The translations under genes and the position numbers were made by a program. A stretch of 64,000 nucleotides of DNA from Chroococcidiopsis sp. CCMEE 29 (GTDB lineage Bacteria; Cyanobacteriota; Cyanobacteriia; Cyanobacteriales; Chroococcidiopsidaceae), in NCBI RefSeq assembly GCF_023558375.1, contig NZ_CP083761.1, positions 919,001-983,000 on the forward strand, read 5' to 3'. Shown piece by piece: positions 41,128 to 50,494 of the stretch (position 1 is its first letter; each line of letters begins with the position of its first letter). Under the pieces are notes generated by a model, which saw only the letters and a program-made list of their open reading frames with translations, ran no database searches and had not been told where the DNA came from.

Positions 41128-41658
41128 TTATAAACTTGCCGTTTTACCCGTTTGTGCTTGAGTTTCAATCGGCTTGACATCGGTATAGCCCATATTGCTA
41201 GCGATCGTCCGAAAAATCGAAATCTGATCCTCAAATTCAAGCCCTTCGATCTGGGAAACCAAATTGTTGATTGCCTCAGTTGCTTGGTAGTTCCCTGGCA
41301 TATCAACTACTGTATCTCCCATCGCCTGCGCCCAAGCGTACCAAACCATTAGCTGGTTGTTTTCTTTGATCGCTCCATAGGCACGGGAATACTCTGTATC
41401 CTCCCGATTCACAATCTGCCGCATGATCGCCAGCTGCTCGTCATCCGACAATTCATAATAGTCTCCCATCAACTTAGGAGCTAATTCAGGTTCAGTTGCC
41501 GTCGGAGCAGCTGGGGTAATTGAATCTCCCATTTTTTCATAAACCAAATAAAACCAAGCAAGTTTTGCATCGGTATCTAAGGAATCAAATGCTTGTACAA
41601 CTTTTTGAGTTTCATCTGAAATCCCTTGAGGGTGGTTTCTATCATGGCTTGCAGTCAT
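41128..41658 (-). CDS. Helical carotenoid protein (OCP N-terminal domain family)
   Basis: A 176-residue stand-alone paralog of the N-terminal domain of the orange carotenoid protein, which binds a ketocarotenoid and quenches singlet oxygen or phycobilisome energy. The all-helical pattern fits: AKLAWFYLVYEKMGDSITPA, DEQLAIMRQIVNREDTEYSR, NQLMVWYAWAQAMGD and LEFEDQISIFRTIASNMGYT. Tyr/Trp residues that stack on the carotenoid ring in OCP have candidates in WFYLVYEKMG and VWYAWAQ. No OCP C-terminal domain (NTF2) is nearby, so it is not regulated as OCP is. The subtype (HCP1-9) is not assigned. Positioned within the stress gene group. Confidence 0.9.
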   Translation of the reverse strand: MTASHDRNHPQGISDETQKVVQAFDSLDTDAKLAWFYLVYEKMGDSITPAAPTATEPELAPKLMGDYYELSDDEQLAIMRQIVNREDTEYSRAYGAIKENNQLMVWYAWAQAMGDTVVDMPGNYQATEAINNLVSQIEGLEFEDQISIFRTIASNMGYTDVKPIETQAQTGKTASL

Positions 41659-41869
41659 AATTCATCTCCAACCGTAAATTAAAACGTTCAAGCTTAGGGG
41701 TATCAGAGTTAACTGTTTAAAGTCGCCCTCCAAGAGAGAGAGTTTGATCAATAGGACTTCCGTAGAGGGAGCAGCGAAGATTAAAAATCTATCTGAATGA
41801 GGTTATGTCAGTAGGCGATCGCTTTGATAAGATCGCGGCACTAATAAAAAAATGCGATAGGAGTTACCT

Positions 41870-42175
41870 ATGCCTGATGAAATTAAACCCGATCCAAAAC
41901 AAGCTACTACTCAAGATGCACAGCTAGCCGCGGAAAACATGACCACTGGTCAAGAGAAAATGCCAACTGTAGACACTGATGCAGACTACGAAGCCTCTAA
42001 GCAATACAGCGTTAGTGATGTAGACCGGACTGGTGAGGGTGCCCAAGCAGCTGAAGCGGCTACTGCTCCCAACTTCGAAGTGCCTAAGCCGGAGGAGACG
42101 AAAACAGAAACACAATCGACGGGCGAGCCCAGTGACTACATGGAGATGGCAAAAGACGTTAGTCCTGAGCGTTAA
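41870..42175 (+). CDS. Acidic disordered protein, 101 residues
   Basis: Short, strongly hydrophilic protein with no hydrophobic segment: MPDEIKPDPKQATTQDAQLA, DADYEASKQYSVSDVDRTGE, and a Thr/Pro/Glu-rich C-terminus. It is compatible with an LEA-like or scaffold role. TQSTGEPSDYMEMAKD near its end echoes the end of the Mn-catalase (AQSTGEPN). Ribosome site AGGAG lies eight bases before the ATG. Function unknown. Confidence 0.7.
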   Translation: MPDEIKPDPKQATTQDAQLAAENMTTGQEKMPTVDTDADYEASKQYSVSDVDRTGEGAQAAEAATAPNFEVPKPEETKTETQSTGEPSDYMEMAKDVSPER

Positions 42176-42268
42176 GCTGCCGACGATAGTGATGATTTAG
42201 TTAAGAAAGCGTTTAAAAATTGCTCAACCCAATACAGGTTGAGCTTTAATCTTGTTAGACAAAGAAAA

Positions 42269-42290
42269 CCCCGGCAATTAATTGCCGGGG
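42269..42290. terminator. Bidirectional terminator between convergent genes
   Basis: Perfect 10-bp stem CCCCGGCAAT / ATTGCCGGGG with a TA centre. It is flanked by A-rich sequence on the left and TGTTTT on the right, so it can act on both strands for the genes at 41870 (+) and 42350 (-). Confidence 0.75.
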
Positions 42291-42349
42291 AAGAAATGTT
42301 TTAGATTGACACTTTTAGACTTTGTTAATCCTCAATCCAAAATCCAAAA

Positions 42350-43594
42350 TTAAGAAAGCCATTCTGGAACAGCTTCTTCTTTCGTGTTGGTATTCCGGGA
42401 TGGAGTTTCACGGTTAAACTTCATGTGAATTGAGCGCGTTTGCTCACCATCTGCTGCCACTGCCATAATCGGATAGTCAATCAAACCATCCTGGAACGAC
42501 ATCTGGAAGCGGAAGGTACCATCGGGGTTGAGCTTAATCGGTTGTCCACCAATTGTGACAGTTGCATCCGGCTCGGTTGCACCGTAGACAATCAGCTCAG
42601 CATCGGCAATTAACCAGAATTGTCGCGGACGGATGGGTACAGCAGAGGCAGAGAAACCAACCCCAGACATTCCCACACCAGACATCGTTAAACCAGAGAC
42701 AGTTGGCACTGCCCACATACCTACGCCAGAGGGGAAGACATAGGAACTGATCGATTGTTCAGCAATCGGCACTGCCTGCATAGAGCCATAGAGAGAACCA
42801 GCAACTCGTTGCGCCTCGGCACCTTGAGCCATCCCAAAAATCTCGTCGTAGATGGCGTTGCTATAGGTACCACCAGTAGCAGCAGTAGCTGTCATCCGCT
42901 TAGCAGGTGGAACAAGTTCAAGTACGGTTTTGCCACGCAGGTCTTCATCAAAGTTAACAGTGACGAAGTAATCTTCAATCCAGTCACTGGGATATACAGG
43001 GGGAACGTGTACTGGAGCAGAACGAGCTAAGACGAGCCACCGACCATCGGCACAGCGATAGCCGATATCGACAACATAGTCGCGATCGCTCACCGGAAGC
43101 GGCAGATACCATTCCCGTGCCAGCTCATCACAAGGGTATTCCTGAATGCTGTGAGGACTTTGGTACTCCAGATTAATCTCAGTAACGTCGTAAATCCGCA
43201 GGGCTAGCTGTTGTCCCCCTTGTCGGCGCAAATCTTCTTTATGATCGTTAGGAATATCCCAGTATGTATAAGCCCATTGCGGATCGCGGGGCATCAGCAC
43301 AATCCGGCTTTCACCATAGCCAGCGGGGAGATCCGCTAAACCTTCATCAACATCAGCAAAGGAACCACCTGTTCGATCTTCTTGACCTAGTTCAAATTTT
43401 GCTGCTTCCACTGCTTCTTGGGCCTCCAGTGTACGAGATGAAATAACAGAGACTTTGGTGCGCTGAACTTGTTGAATTGCTGCCAGAAGTTGCGACTTAC
43501 GCATTCGGCTGTAGCGGGAGATGGCATATTCACTGGCAACTCTGCGTAGCTGCCGCAATGTCATCTCTTCTAGAGGTGGACGTTCTTTTGCCAT
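42350..43594 (-). CDS. DUF4912 protein with Rho-N/SAP-like N-terminus
   Basis: A 414-residue cyanobacterial protein. Residues ~8-45 form a SAP/Rho-N helix pair (MTLRQLRRVASEYAISRYSR and KSQLLAAIQQ). The DUF4912 domain occupies ~95-230 (RIVLMPRDPQWAYTYWDIPN, LALRIYDVTEI, WYLPLPVSDRDYVVDIGY). A Ser/Gly/Met-rich spacer (SGLTMSGVGMSGVGFSASA) leads to a second beta-rich domain at ~325-400 (LIVYGATEPDATVTIGGQ). Such proteins may bind nucleic acid and carbohydrate-like ligands, but the function is unknown. Confidence 0.87.
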   Translation of the reverse strand: MAKERPPLEEMTLRQLRRVASEYAISRYSRMRKSQLLAAIQQVQRTKVSVISSRTLEAQEAVEAAKFELGQEDRTGGSFADVDEGLADLPAGYGESRIVLMPRDPQWAYTYWDIPNDHKEDLRRQGGQQLALRIYDVTEINLEYQSPHSIQEYPCDELAREWYLPLPVSDRDYVVDIGYRCADGRWLVLARSAPVHVPPVYPSDWIEDYFVTVNFDEDLRGKTVLELVPPAKRMTATAATGGTYSNAIYDEIFGMAQGAEAQRVAGSLYGSMQAVPIAEQSISSYVFPSGVGMWAVPTVSGLTMSGVGMSGVGFSASAVPIRPRQFWLIADAELIVYGATEPDATVTIGGQPIKLNPDGTFRFQMSFQDGLIDYPIMAVAADGEQTRSIHMKFNRETPSRNTNTKEEAVPEWLS

Positions 43595-44013
43595 GAATGT
43601 AGCCTCCGATTAGTTTGAACGGGGAATCATTTTTCCTGGGGCGAAAACTCTATGTGCAACAAACCCCAGTGGTGCGAGTTCTGTAACCTTTTACGCTTGA
43701 ACCTATAAAGTGCTTAGATTACCCGTTCCAGTGTTCAGCCTACTGATACGTAGGGTTGAGGTGACCTCCAACTCCCAGACATGCTAGAAAAAAGCATTTT
43801 TTGGGGATCGCCGGGATCACTTTGTTAATAATTTTTTAGCAGAAAAGTAAAGGGAGGGATCAACGTTTATCAAACTATTTTTGCTAATTTACGAAGCTAT
43901 CAGCCCTATGGGGATCAAAAAGTTATGATCCCATGACATATCCTCAAGCCTAGCTTACTGCTCAGCTCGCTCCTATGACTTTATTGTCAAGGTTTAATGA
44001 CAAATTGAGGGTG
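43595..44013. other. 419-base gap, one hairpin, no gene
   Basis: No coding frame. GGGATCA and TGATCCC at 43911-43932 form a 7-bp stem with an 8-base loop, which may be an operator-like palindrome or weak terminator. The promoter of the DUF4912 gene should be in the left part. Confidence 0.4.
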
Positions 44014-44976
44014 TTAACCAAATACGGCGAGCCATAGAGGCAGCACGAGCATTAACAACACTGTGGATACGACGATACTGCTGGCGATTAATTCCCGCTC
44101 AAGGTTGTATTCTTCTGCCAAAATTAAACCAGCAAAAGCAGAAGGCATCCCGGACATTAAAACCATTGCTAAGCGGCGATCGCCTGTTAATCCTATTAGG
44201 GTAGTGAGCGCACCGACTAGGACTGGGATAAACATGACCCTCAATAAAGCAGGAATGAGCGCCTGCTCGAAACTCTTCCATCCTCGTAGTTGACACAGTC
44301 GCATCCCAATCAACAAAAAGGCGCAAGGGATAATAATTCCGATTGAAGCTTGTAGTCCTGATTCAATTAATAGCGGTAGTTGAGCTGATTGAGTCAGATA
44401 ACCAATGATAAACGCCCAAAGGGCAGGCACAGTTAAAACATCACGTAGCTGAATCCACCAGTGATGACGGGTTGAACGACCAAAGTAGCTAGCAATTAAC
44501 ACCCCGAATACATAAATACCAATGATATTGTGGGTGATGCTGAAAAACACAATCCAGTTCAAGTAAGCATCATCGATCAAAGAGGGAGCGATCGCTAAGC
44601 CCACAAATCCTGTATTACCTAGTACGGCAGCTAGGATAAAACTGCCTTGATGAGCAGGATTATGCCAGTGGCAGGGTAAGGACCCTGGTATATCGTGCTT
44701 TGCTGATTTAGAGACCTGCTTCAATAACCATAAACTTAAGCTAGCAACGCCAACGCCTAGCCCCAGCGCTCCCAAAGTTACCGCTGGTGCCAATCCAGCT
44801 GGCTCAGAAAAGTTCGTTTTCCGGGCTAGAGCCAGAATTTCCAACGGAATACCAACCCAGTAAAGACCACGCCCCAAAAGCCGTGGCAAAGTTTGCGGCA
44901 GAAACCGAAAGAGTAATAGCCCCAAACTAGTCCACAGGAGCAGGGGGAAGTAAGCATGAAATAAAGTTTCTGTCAT
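44014..44976 (-). CDS. AEC-family transporter (auxin efflux carrier-like)
   Basis: Inner-membrane permease of 320 residues with about nine to ten hydrophobic helices and the two-half repeat of the BART/AEC fold. Recognisable pieces are AAVLGNTGFVGLAIAPSLID (helix breaks with conserved Asn) and VLMSGMPSAFAGLILAEEYN near the C-terminus. Bacterial members carry malate, malonate or other organic acids; the substrate is not known here. It stands alone, 74 bases from the end of the ftn2 gene upstream of it on the same strand. Confidence 0.87.
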   Translation of the reverse strand: MTETLFHAYFPLLLWTSLGLLLFRFLPQTLPRLLGRGLYWVGIPLEILALARKTNFSEPAGLAPAVTLGALGLGVGVASLSLWLLKQVSKSAKHDIPGSLPCHWHNPAHQGSFILAAVLGNTGFVGLAIAPSLIDDAYLNWIVFFSITHNIIGIYVFGVLIASYFGRSTRHHWWIQLRDVLTVPALWAFIIGYLTQSAQLPLLIESGLQASIGIIIPCAFLLIGMRLCQLRGWKSFEQALIPALLRVMFIPVLVGALTTLIGLTGDRRLAMVLMSGMPSAFAGLILAEEYNLERELIASSIVVSTVLLMLVLPLWLAVFG

Positions 44977-45050
44977 GAATAGCAGTCAGTAGGATTTTAG
45001 ATTTTGGATTTTAGATTCTAAGCCCAAAGTCAAAATCTATTATTGACAGG

Positions 45051-47270
45051 CTATTTCAAAACTTTCATCTCCTGAATGCGCCATTGATCATCTTTACGAA
45101 CTAAACTATATCGGACTCGCACGTCTTCACCATAGGAAGAATTCTGGTTCAGCTTACCGTTTTCATAGACCTGTGCTACTTCATTAACAGTAGCTTCTAC
45201 TTGAGCTCGCTCATTTGCAGATGCTCTCTGCACAGAGTCAACCTTGATGTTGTGCTTGTACTGCCGATAGCGTTTATTTGCCTTGTCGTTCTGAGCCCGT
45301 TGCTGCCATTGAGATAAGGCTGGTTCGACTAAAATCTGTTCTAATCTATTCACTTCGTGGTTTGAACCAAAAGCTGCCGATTTTGTAGAGAGCCAGCTTT
45401 GAATTACCTGTGTAGCCGTTGCCTGATTCAAAGGCTCCGCTGCTGGTTTGCTGTTAGGTTTAGGGATGGGTAAAGGCGGTTGATTCAGCTGCACCAATAG
45501 CTGCTCCCTTGGCAAGGATGGTGCCGGGAAAAAGACTTGTCTGAAAAAACCATAGACTTGACTGGCTAAAAACCACAAGATGGCTATGCTTAGCACACTG
45601 CCCAGCAGTAGTAAAACCAGCCGCGTTTTCCTCGCTTCTAGGACATTTCTAACAGCCAGGGCAGAACTACTTCCCTGGCGATGAAATAGCGTTACACCAT
45701 TCTCACCGCTGCCGGAACTACGGGCGACTCGACTTCGCGTCCGTCTGTTTAACCGTTGTGGAGACTGGATTTGGGTTAAGGCAGAGGTAGACGAATTCGG
45801 TCTAGTAATGCGCTCCGCAGGAGGCAAGACGGCAACACCAGATACAGAAGCGGCGAGAGGCGATCGCTCTGAGGATTCCCTGCTAGCGATCTTTGCCGTT
45901 TGCCTTGATGTATCTCGGTTACGCCGTTGACCCACACCGGTAGAATGGGTGTGGGAAGCTAAAGCCAGATCGCTTTCGTAGTTTGGTTGAGGCGCTCCAG
46001 GCTCCCACTCATTGGTTGCCTCTGACTGCGTTGGCAGGGCTTCTAAATAAGTCTGCACCTGTTCATCTGCAAAGTATTCTTTAAGTGAAGCCTGCTGTTG
46101 AGCGAGATCCCGAAAGTGAGGAAAAACTTCGGTTTGCAACCAGCGTTCACTATAAAGACACAAGCCTGGTAGCAGATCTGAAGACCCTTGAGAATGTTCT
46201 CGAATAAAGGCTAAGGGTTCGTATTCTTGACTGAGTTCTAGTGCTCGACTTGCTTCTGTAGTCTGACCTAGGAGCAGCGAACAGATAGCTTGTTCCAGAT
46301 GCAAATCCTGACGCTTGCCTAACCGCTTCAGCATCAGCTTGGCTTGACGAATCAAAACGGGCAGGCGTTGAGCAAACCCGCGGGCGATTAAAGCATAGAC
46401 TGCCAGAAAAGTAGCAACAGCAGAAGGACGTTGGCTCTCGACTTCAAACAGACTTTGCTGCTCTGCGGCTGTTAAGTAGCCACGTATTTGTTGAATAAAG
46501 CGGAGAAAGTCCTCAACGCTAAGACCTGAACCGTCGTCGTTAGTGCCATCAATTCCATGACGTTCTTGCAATATGGCTTGTAACAGCTGCAATCCTGTTC
46601 GCCGTTCCGCCACATCGGCTTCGGGGCGCGCCAGTAATCCTAGAATTCGGTAGGGACGCAGTTTGTAAAGATCGGTTTGAATTTCATCGGCAACGCTCGG
46701 AAATAAACCTTCACTAGACAGGAAGTTTTGACCCGCTTCAAGCGAGGTAGCGGCACTTTCATAATGACCTTGCTGCCACTGCTCTCGACCTAGTTCTAAG
46801 CAAGCAAGAGCGATAGTTAAAATAATGTCTGAGCGAATCTCTAGTTCGTCAAGTTTTCCACTCAGGTAAGGATGACCTAGATTTAATACAAGTTCGTATT
46901 CTCCTAGCTCTTGTAAAATTAACAATGCACCAACGAACAATTCATCGGAAATTTCGATGCTTGGCGTGTGGGCGTCAAAGGTAGGTGGGGAGAGATGGGG
47001 GTGATTTCCAACTGTAGATTCGGCGGTGGTTTCAGCATCAGGTTCATAGGTGTGAGCAAAATAGCTTGCATCGTAGCGAGTGCGTTCCTCTGGATCGGAC
47101 AGAACTGTGTAAGCTTTCTCTATCAGTTGTTTTCGAGCCTCAATTGCTGCTTCAGAATATTCACGTCGCGGTAATTGCCGTGTACGATCGTGGTAAGCCT
47201 GCTGCAACTGTTCAACACTAGTCTGAATTGGCAGCCCTAGAATTCGGTAGTAATCAAGCGGAATTCGCAC
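45051..47270 (-). CDS. ftn2: Cell division protein Ftn2/ZipN (ARC6 homolog)
   Basis: Membrane anchor for FtsZ in cyanobacteria; the plant homolog ARC6 acts in chloroplast division. A divergent DnaJ domain is at the N-terminus (MRIPLDYYRILGLPIQTSVE; no HPD triad is seen), a long TPR-like helical region spans ~100-400, a disordered stretch ~410-520, a membrane helix TRLVLLLLGSVLSIAILWFL near ~555, and the ARC6-IMS domain at ~620-739 (ATQVIQSWLSTKSAAFGSNH, VRYSLVRKDDQWRIQEMKVL). Length 739 is normal. Divergent from pdhA. Confidence 0.93.
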   Translation of the reverse strand: MRIPLDYYRILGLPIQTSVEQLQQAYHDRTRQLPRREYSEAAIEARKQLIEKAYTVLSDPEERTRYDASYFAHTYEPDAETTAESTVGNHPHLSPPTFDAHTPSIEISDELFVGALLILQELGEYELVLNLGHPYLSGKLDELEIRSDIILTIALACLELGREQWQQGHYESAATSLEAGQNFLSSEGLFPSVADEIQTDLYKLRPYRILGLLARPEADVAERRTGLQLLQAILQERHGIDGTNDDGSGLSVEDFLRFIQQIRGYLTAAEQQSLFEVESQRPSAVATFLAVYALIARGFAQRLPVLIRQAKLMLKRLGKRQDLHLEQAICSLLLGQTTEASRALELSQEYEPLAFIREHSQGSSDLLPGLCLYSERWLQTEVFPHFRDLAQQQASLKEYFADEQVQTYLEALPTQSEATNEWEPGAPQPNYESDLALASHTHSTGVGQRRNRDTSRQTAKIASRESSERSPLAASVSGVAVLPPAERITRPNSSTSALTQIQSPQRLNRRTRSRVARSSGSGENGVTLFHRQGSSSALAVRNVLEARKTRLVLLLLGSVLSIAILWFLASQVYGFFRQVFFPAPSLPREQLLVQLNQPPLPIPKPNSKPAAEPLNQATATQVIQSWLSTKSAAFGSNHEVNRLEQILVEPALSQWQQRAQNDKANKRYRQYKHNIKVDSVQRASANERAQVEATVNEVAQVYENGKLNQNSSYGEDVRVRYSLVRKDDQWRIQEMKVLK

Positions 47271-47552
47271 AGCCCTTCCTCTGCCCCGCGAGCAACAAAA
47301 ATAACCTCAAGTCAAGGTTTTCCAGGTCTGCAAAACCGTGCACTATATGATAACCTGTGAACTTTAAACTCGAAAGTGATTTGAGTAACAAAGACAAAAT
47401 TCTTCAATAATGGTTCAGTCGTTATGAACTGAATTTTACTCAACCTGATTGCATTCGTCACTCCAGGGGGTGATTATAGACCACTCCATTTACGAGACAG
47501 GTTATCTTAAAAAAATGACTTTAAAATATTATTACAAGGATACTACAAAGTA

Positions 47553-48587
47553 ATGGTTCAAGAACGAACATTACCAACTTTTCACGCTGCTTCAGCTCAA
47601 ATTACGAAAGACGAAGGGTTGCGGCTATACGAAGACATGGTTTTAGGGCGCACTTTTGAAGACAAGTGCGCCGAGATGTACTACAGGGGCAAAATGTTTG
47701 GCTTTGTCCACTTGTACAACGGTCAGGAGGCAGTTTCAACTGGCGTGATCCAGGCAATGCGACCCGGTGAAGATTACGTTTGTAGTACCTACCGCGATCA
47801 CGTTCATGCTCTGAGCGCTGGAGTGCCAGCTAAAGAGGTGATGGCAGAGTTATTTGGTAAGGCTACTGGTTGCAGTCAAGGACGCGGTGGTTCAATGCAT
47901 ATGTTTTCTGCTGAACATCGCTTGCTGGGAGGCTACGCTTTCGTAGCTGAGGGAATTCCTGTTGCCACTGGGGCAGCTTTTCAATCTAAATACCGCCGAG
48001 AAGTGATGGGCGACGAAAGCGCCGATCAGGTAACAGCTTGCTTTTTTGGGGATGGAGCCTGCAACAACGGTCAGTTTTTTGAATGCTTGAATATGGCGGC
48101 GCTCTGGAAACTGCCAATTCTTTATGTTGTGGAAAACAATAAGTGGGCGATTGGGATGGCTCACGAACGGGCAACCTCCCAGCCGGAGATTTATCAGAAA
48201 GCGAGCGTGTTTGGCATGGCGGGAGTGGAAGTAGATGGGATGGATGTATTGGCAGTAAGAGCAGCAGCTCAAGAAGCGATCGCTCGCGCCCGTGCTGGTG
48301 AAGGTCCAACTTTAATTGAAGCTCTCACCTACCGGTTCCGGGGTCATTCTCTAGCCGATCCAGACGAAATGCGTTCCAAGGCTGAGAAAGAATTCTGGTT
48401 TGCCCGCGACCCGATTAAGAAGCTTGCGGCTGATCTGACAGAGCAAAATCTGGTAGATCAAGAAGAACTCAAAGCGATTGAACGTAAGGTTCAGCAGGTA
48501 GTAGACGAAGCAGTGCAGTTTGCTGAGAGTAGCCCTGAGCCGAACCCCAGTGAGCTGTATCGCTTTATATTTGCCGAAGACGAGTAA
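47553..48587 (+). CDS. pdhA: Pyruvate dehydrogenase E1 component, alpha subunit
   Basis: Thiamin-dependent decarboxylating subunit that converts pyruvate to acetyl-lipoamide with the beta subunit (not in this window). The 344-residue length fits. The TPP site is [20 protein letters not shown] with [11 protein letters not shown] after it; the phosphorylation-loop equivalent [17 protein letters not shown] follows. TTACAAGGATACTACAAAGT lies before the ATG. Confidence 0.95.
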   Translation: MVQERTLPTFHAASAQITKDEGLRLYEDMVLGRTFEDKCAEMYYRGKMFGFVHLYNGQEAVSTGVIQAMRPGEDYVCSTYRDHVHALSAGVPAKEVMAELFGKATGCSQGRGGSMHMFSAEHRLLGGYAFVAEGIPVATGAAFQSKYRREVMGDESADQVTACFFGDGACNNGQFFECLNMAALWKLPILYVVENNKWAIGMAHERATSQPEIYQKASVFGMAGVEVDGMDVLAVRAAAQEAIARARAGEGPTLIEALTYRFRGHSLADPDEMRSKAEKEFWFARDPIKKLAADLTEQNLVDQEELKAIERKVQQVVDEAVQFAESSPEPNPSELYRFIFAEDE

Positions 48588-48647
48588 GGGCAGATAGCGA
48601 AAATTTGCATTACTCTAGCTCTAGTTAAACTAGCCCCTAGAAAAGCC

Positions 48648-49517
48648 GTGTTTGCGATCGCACTCAAACAGCAGCAATACAAAACCTACATTCTCTCCGA
48701 TCAAACTACCCAGTCCCAGCTGGAGGTAGTACCAGAACGAGGCGGTATGATCACCAGTTGGCAAGCCCAGGGTAAAGAGCTTCTCTACCTCGACATGGAG
48801 CGCTTTGCCAATCCTGACTTAAGTGTGCGGGGTGGAATTCCGATTTTGTTTCCGATCTGCGGCAATTTACCGGATAACACCTACACGTACAAAGGTCAGC
48901 AGTATAAGCTCAAACAGCACGGCTTTGCCCGCGATCTACCTTGGGAAGTCACAGAGCAAATAACACAAGATACTGTTAGTCTCACACTTGTTCTTAATAG
49001 CAACGAGCAGACACGCGCAGCTTACCCCTTTGACTTCCAACTCGTTTTCACTTACCAGCTGCTGGGTAACAGCTTAGAGATCCGTCAGCGGTTTACAAAT
49101 CTCTCAGATGAATCGATGCCATTTTCTACGGGATTGCATCCCTACTTCTTAACGCCTGATAAAACCCAGTTGCAGTTTAAAATTCCCGCTACTGAGCTTC
49201 AAAATCAGATAACAAAAACAATTCATCCCTTCTCAGGCAATTTTGACTTCAACAGTGATGAAATTGATGTAGCGTTTCGGCAGTTAAGCAGTCAATCAGC
49301 TACTGTGACGGACGCTAAGCGGCAATTACAGCTGCAACTAAGTTGGAATGACACCTATTCAACGCTAGTGTTTTGGACACTCAAGGGCAAAGACTTCTAC
49401 TGTCTGGAGCCTTGGAGCGCTCCTCGTAATGCACTTAATACGGGAGAGCAGCTGATTGAGTTAGCTCCTGGTTCCACTCGTGAGTCACTAGTGCGGATGA
49501 CGGTGGATTTTTGGTAA
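48648..49517 (+). CDS. Aldose 1-epimerase family protein
   Basis: A 289-residue mutarotase-fold protein that interconverts anomers of a sugar or sugar phosphate. Signatures: VVPERGGMITSWQAQGKELL, GGIPILFPICGNLPDNTY, KQHGFARDLPWEV and the active histidine region FSTGLHPYFLTPD. The start is GTG at 48648, 60 bases after pdhA, so it may be in the same transcript. Substrate is uncertain (hexose-6-phosphate types share this length). Confidence 0.9.
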   Translation: MFAIALKQQQYKTYILSDQTTQSQLEVVPERGGMITSWQAQGKELLYLDMERFANPDLSVRGGIPILFPICGNLPDNTYTYKGQQYKLKQHGFARDLPWEVTEQITQDTVSLTLVLNSNEQTRAAYPFDFQLVFTYQLLGNSLEIRQRFTNLSDESMPFSTGLHPYFLTPDKTQLQFKIPATELQNQITKTIHPFSGNFDFNSDEIDVAFRQLSSQSATVTDAKRQLQLQLSWNDTYSTLVFWTLKGKDFYCLEPWSAPRNALNTGEQLIELAPGSTRESLVRMTVDFW

Positions 49518-49588
49518 ATTACTTTTGCAGTTGCCGGAGTTTATGTTAGACTCGTAAACGTTGTCTAAAAGAACGACAGAGAACAACT

Positions 49589-49660
49589 GGGTCGCTAACT
49601 CAACGGTAGAGTACTCGGCTTTTAACCGAATAGTTCTGGGTTCGAATCCCAGGCGACCCA
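49589..49660 (+). tRNA. tRNA-Lys (TTT anticodon)
   Basis: Acceptor GGGTCGC/GCGACCC, D arm, anticodon arm with CTCGG and CCGAA-type strands around loop CTTTTAA, T arm CTGGGTTCGAATCCCAG, discriminator A. No encoded CCA. Confidence 0.95.
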
Positions 49661-49676
49661 TAAAAAGAACATCTCT

Positions 49677-49716
49677 AGAACCCCGAACAGGCAAGAATTT
49701 TACTATTCGGGGTTCT
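49677..49716 (+). terminator. Hairpin after tRNA-Lys, probable terminator
   Basis: AGAACCCCGAA (49677-49687) pairs perfectly with TTCGGGGTTCT (49706-49716) across an 18-base loop that includes a T-run, followed by TCAAATTT. The 17-base distance from the tRNA end suits termination of its transcript. Confidence 0.55.
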
Positions 49717-50100
49717 TCAAATTTAGGTAGAAAAGCAACAAAAGGGAATAATTTGGATAAGCTGACACGCCCCAAAACTTGTATCAAGTTTGTATCAGCT
49801 ACAAGTTAAGTAATCGTTCAGCGATACAAGCGCAAACTGGCTCAAGCTCCATTTACAGGATCGGCTAATGCCTCGCAAACTAAGCTAATCGGTATTTAAA
49901 TTGCATCGGGGCGTCCCCGCGTCCCGGTGTCCCCGCGTCTTCTAGGACTCTGAACATGCAACTTGAAGGCACATCAGCTTACTACCGTCACTGTGAGCTT
50001 AAAGCACTTGTCTTACCTACTCTGGACTCACATGCCGATGATAATCAAGGGTATCAAAGCGTTCTGAACTCCAGTAACTATCGTTTGCTTATTTTCCAGG
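49717..50100. other. Gap with G/C-rich repeat, no gene
   Basis: Carries CGTCCCCGCGTCCCGGTG-type low-complexity sequence at 49911-49935 and the partial direct pair TTGTATCA at 49780 and 49790. No integrase or attachment duplication of the tRNA 3' end was found. Confidence 0.4.
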
Positions 50101-50334
50101 CTAGGAAAAACTTTCCCAAGCTTGAGCTACCACTTTGCTCAGCCAGCGCCGTTGTTCTCGATCCAGCAAACTGTCGTCGGCTAGTACCTGAGCAGTTAGC
50201 TGTTCTAAAGATTGTCCCTGGGCGCGGACAATTTTAATCACACCGGCGATCGCAGCAGCAACTAATTCTTCATCAACTGGCTTTTGCTGAAGGGCAAAAA
50301 TTTCTTGGGGACTGGCTGGGATGGGATAATGCAT
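50101..50334 (-). CDS. Conserved cyanobacterial hypothetical protein, 77 residues
   Basis: A small helical protein: MHYPIPASPQEIFALQQKPV, DEELVAAAIAGVIKIVRAQG, SLEQLTAQVLADDSLLDREQ and RRWLSKVVAQAWESFS. The opposite strand has a longer but unlike-protein frame (49956-50237), which I take as a shadow. The consistent amphipathic helices suggest a real gene. Function unknown. Confidence 0.7.
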   Translation of the reverse strand: MHYPIPASPQEIFALQQKPVDEELVAAAIAGVIKIVRAQGQSLEQLTAQVLADDSLLDREQRRWLSKVVAQAWESFS

Positions 50335-50494
50335 GGCGTGAGTCTACACAACTAGGAACTACCTTAATAAATTTGACGGAATTGTAAACTTTTTTAAACT
50401 AATTCTAAGTAAACTTGCATCGAGCAGTCTAGCGTACTCTGTGCTTTTGTCAACTCTGTCTGCGTTAGTAAATAGCTGGAGCTAAAATCACCAA

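Noticed and set aside
49661-49860. Possible integration site after tRNA-Lys
   Set aside because: No duplicated tRNA 3' end and no integrase gene within reach.
49956-50237. 93-codon plus frame
   Set aside because: Overlaps the better-supported 77-residue minus gene and has an irregular composition.
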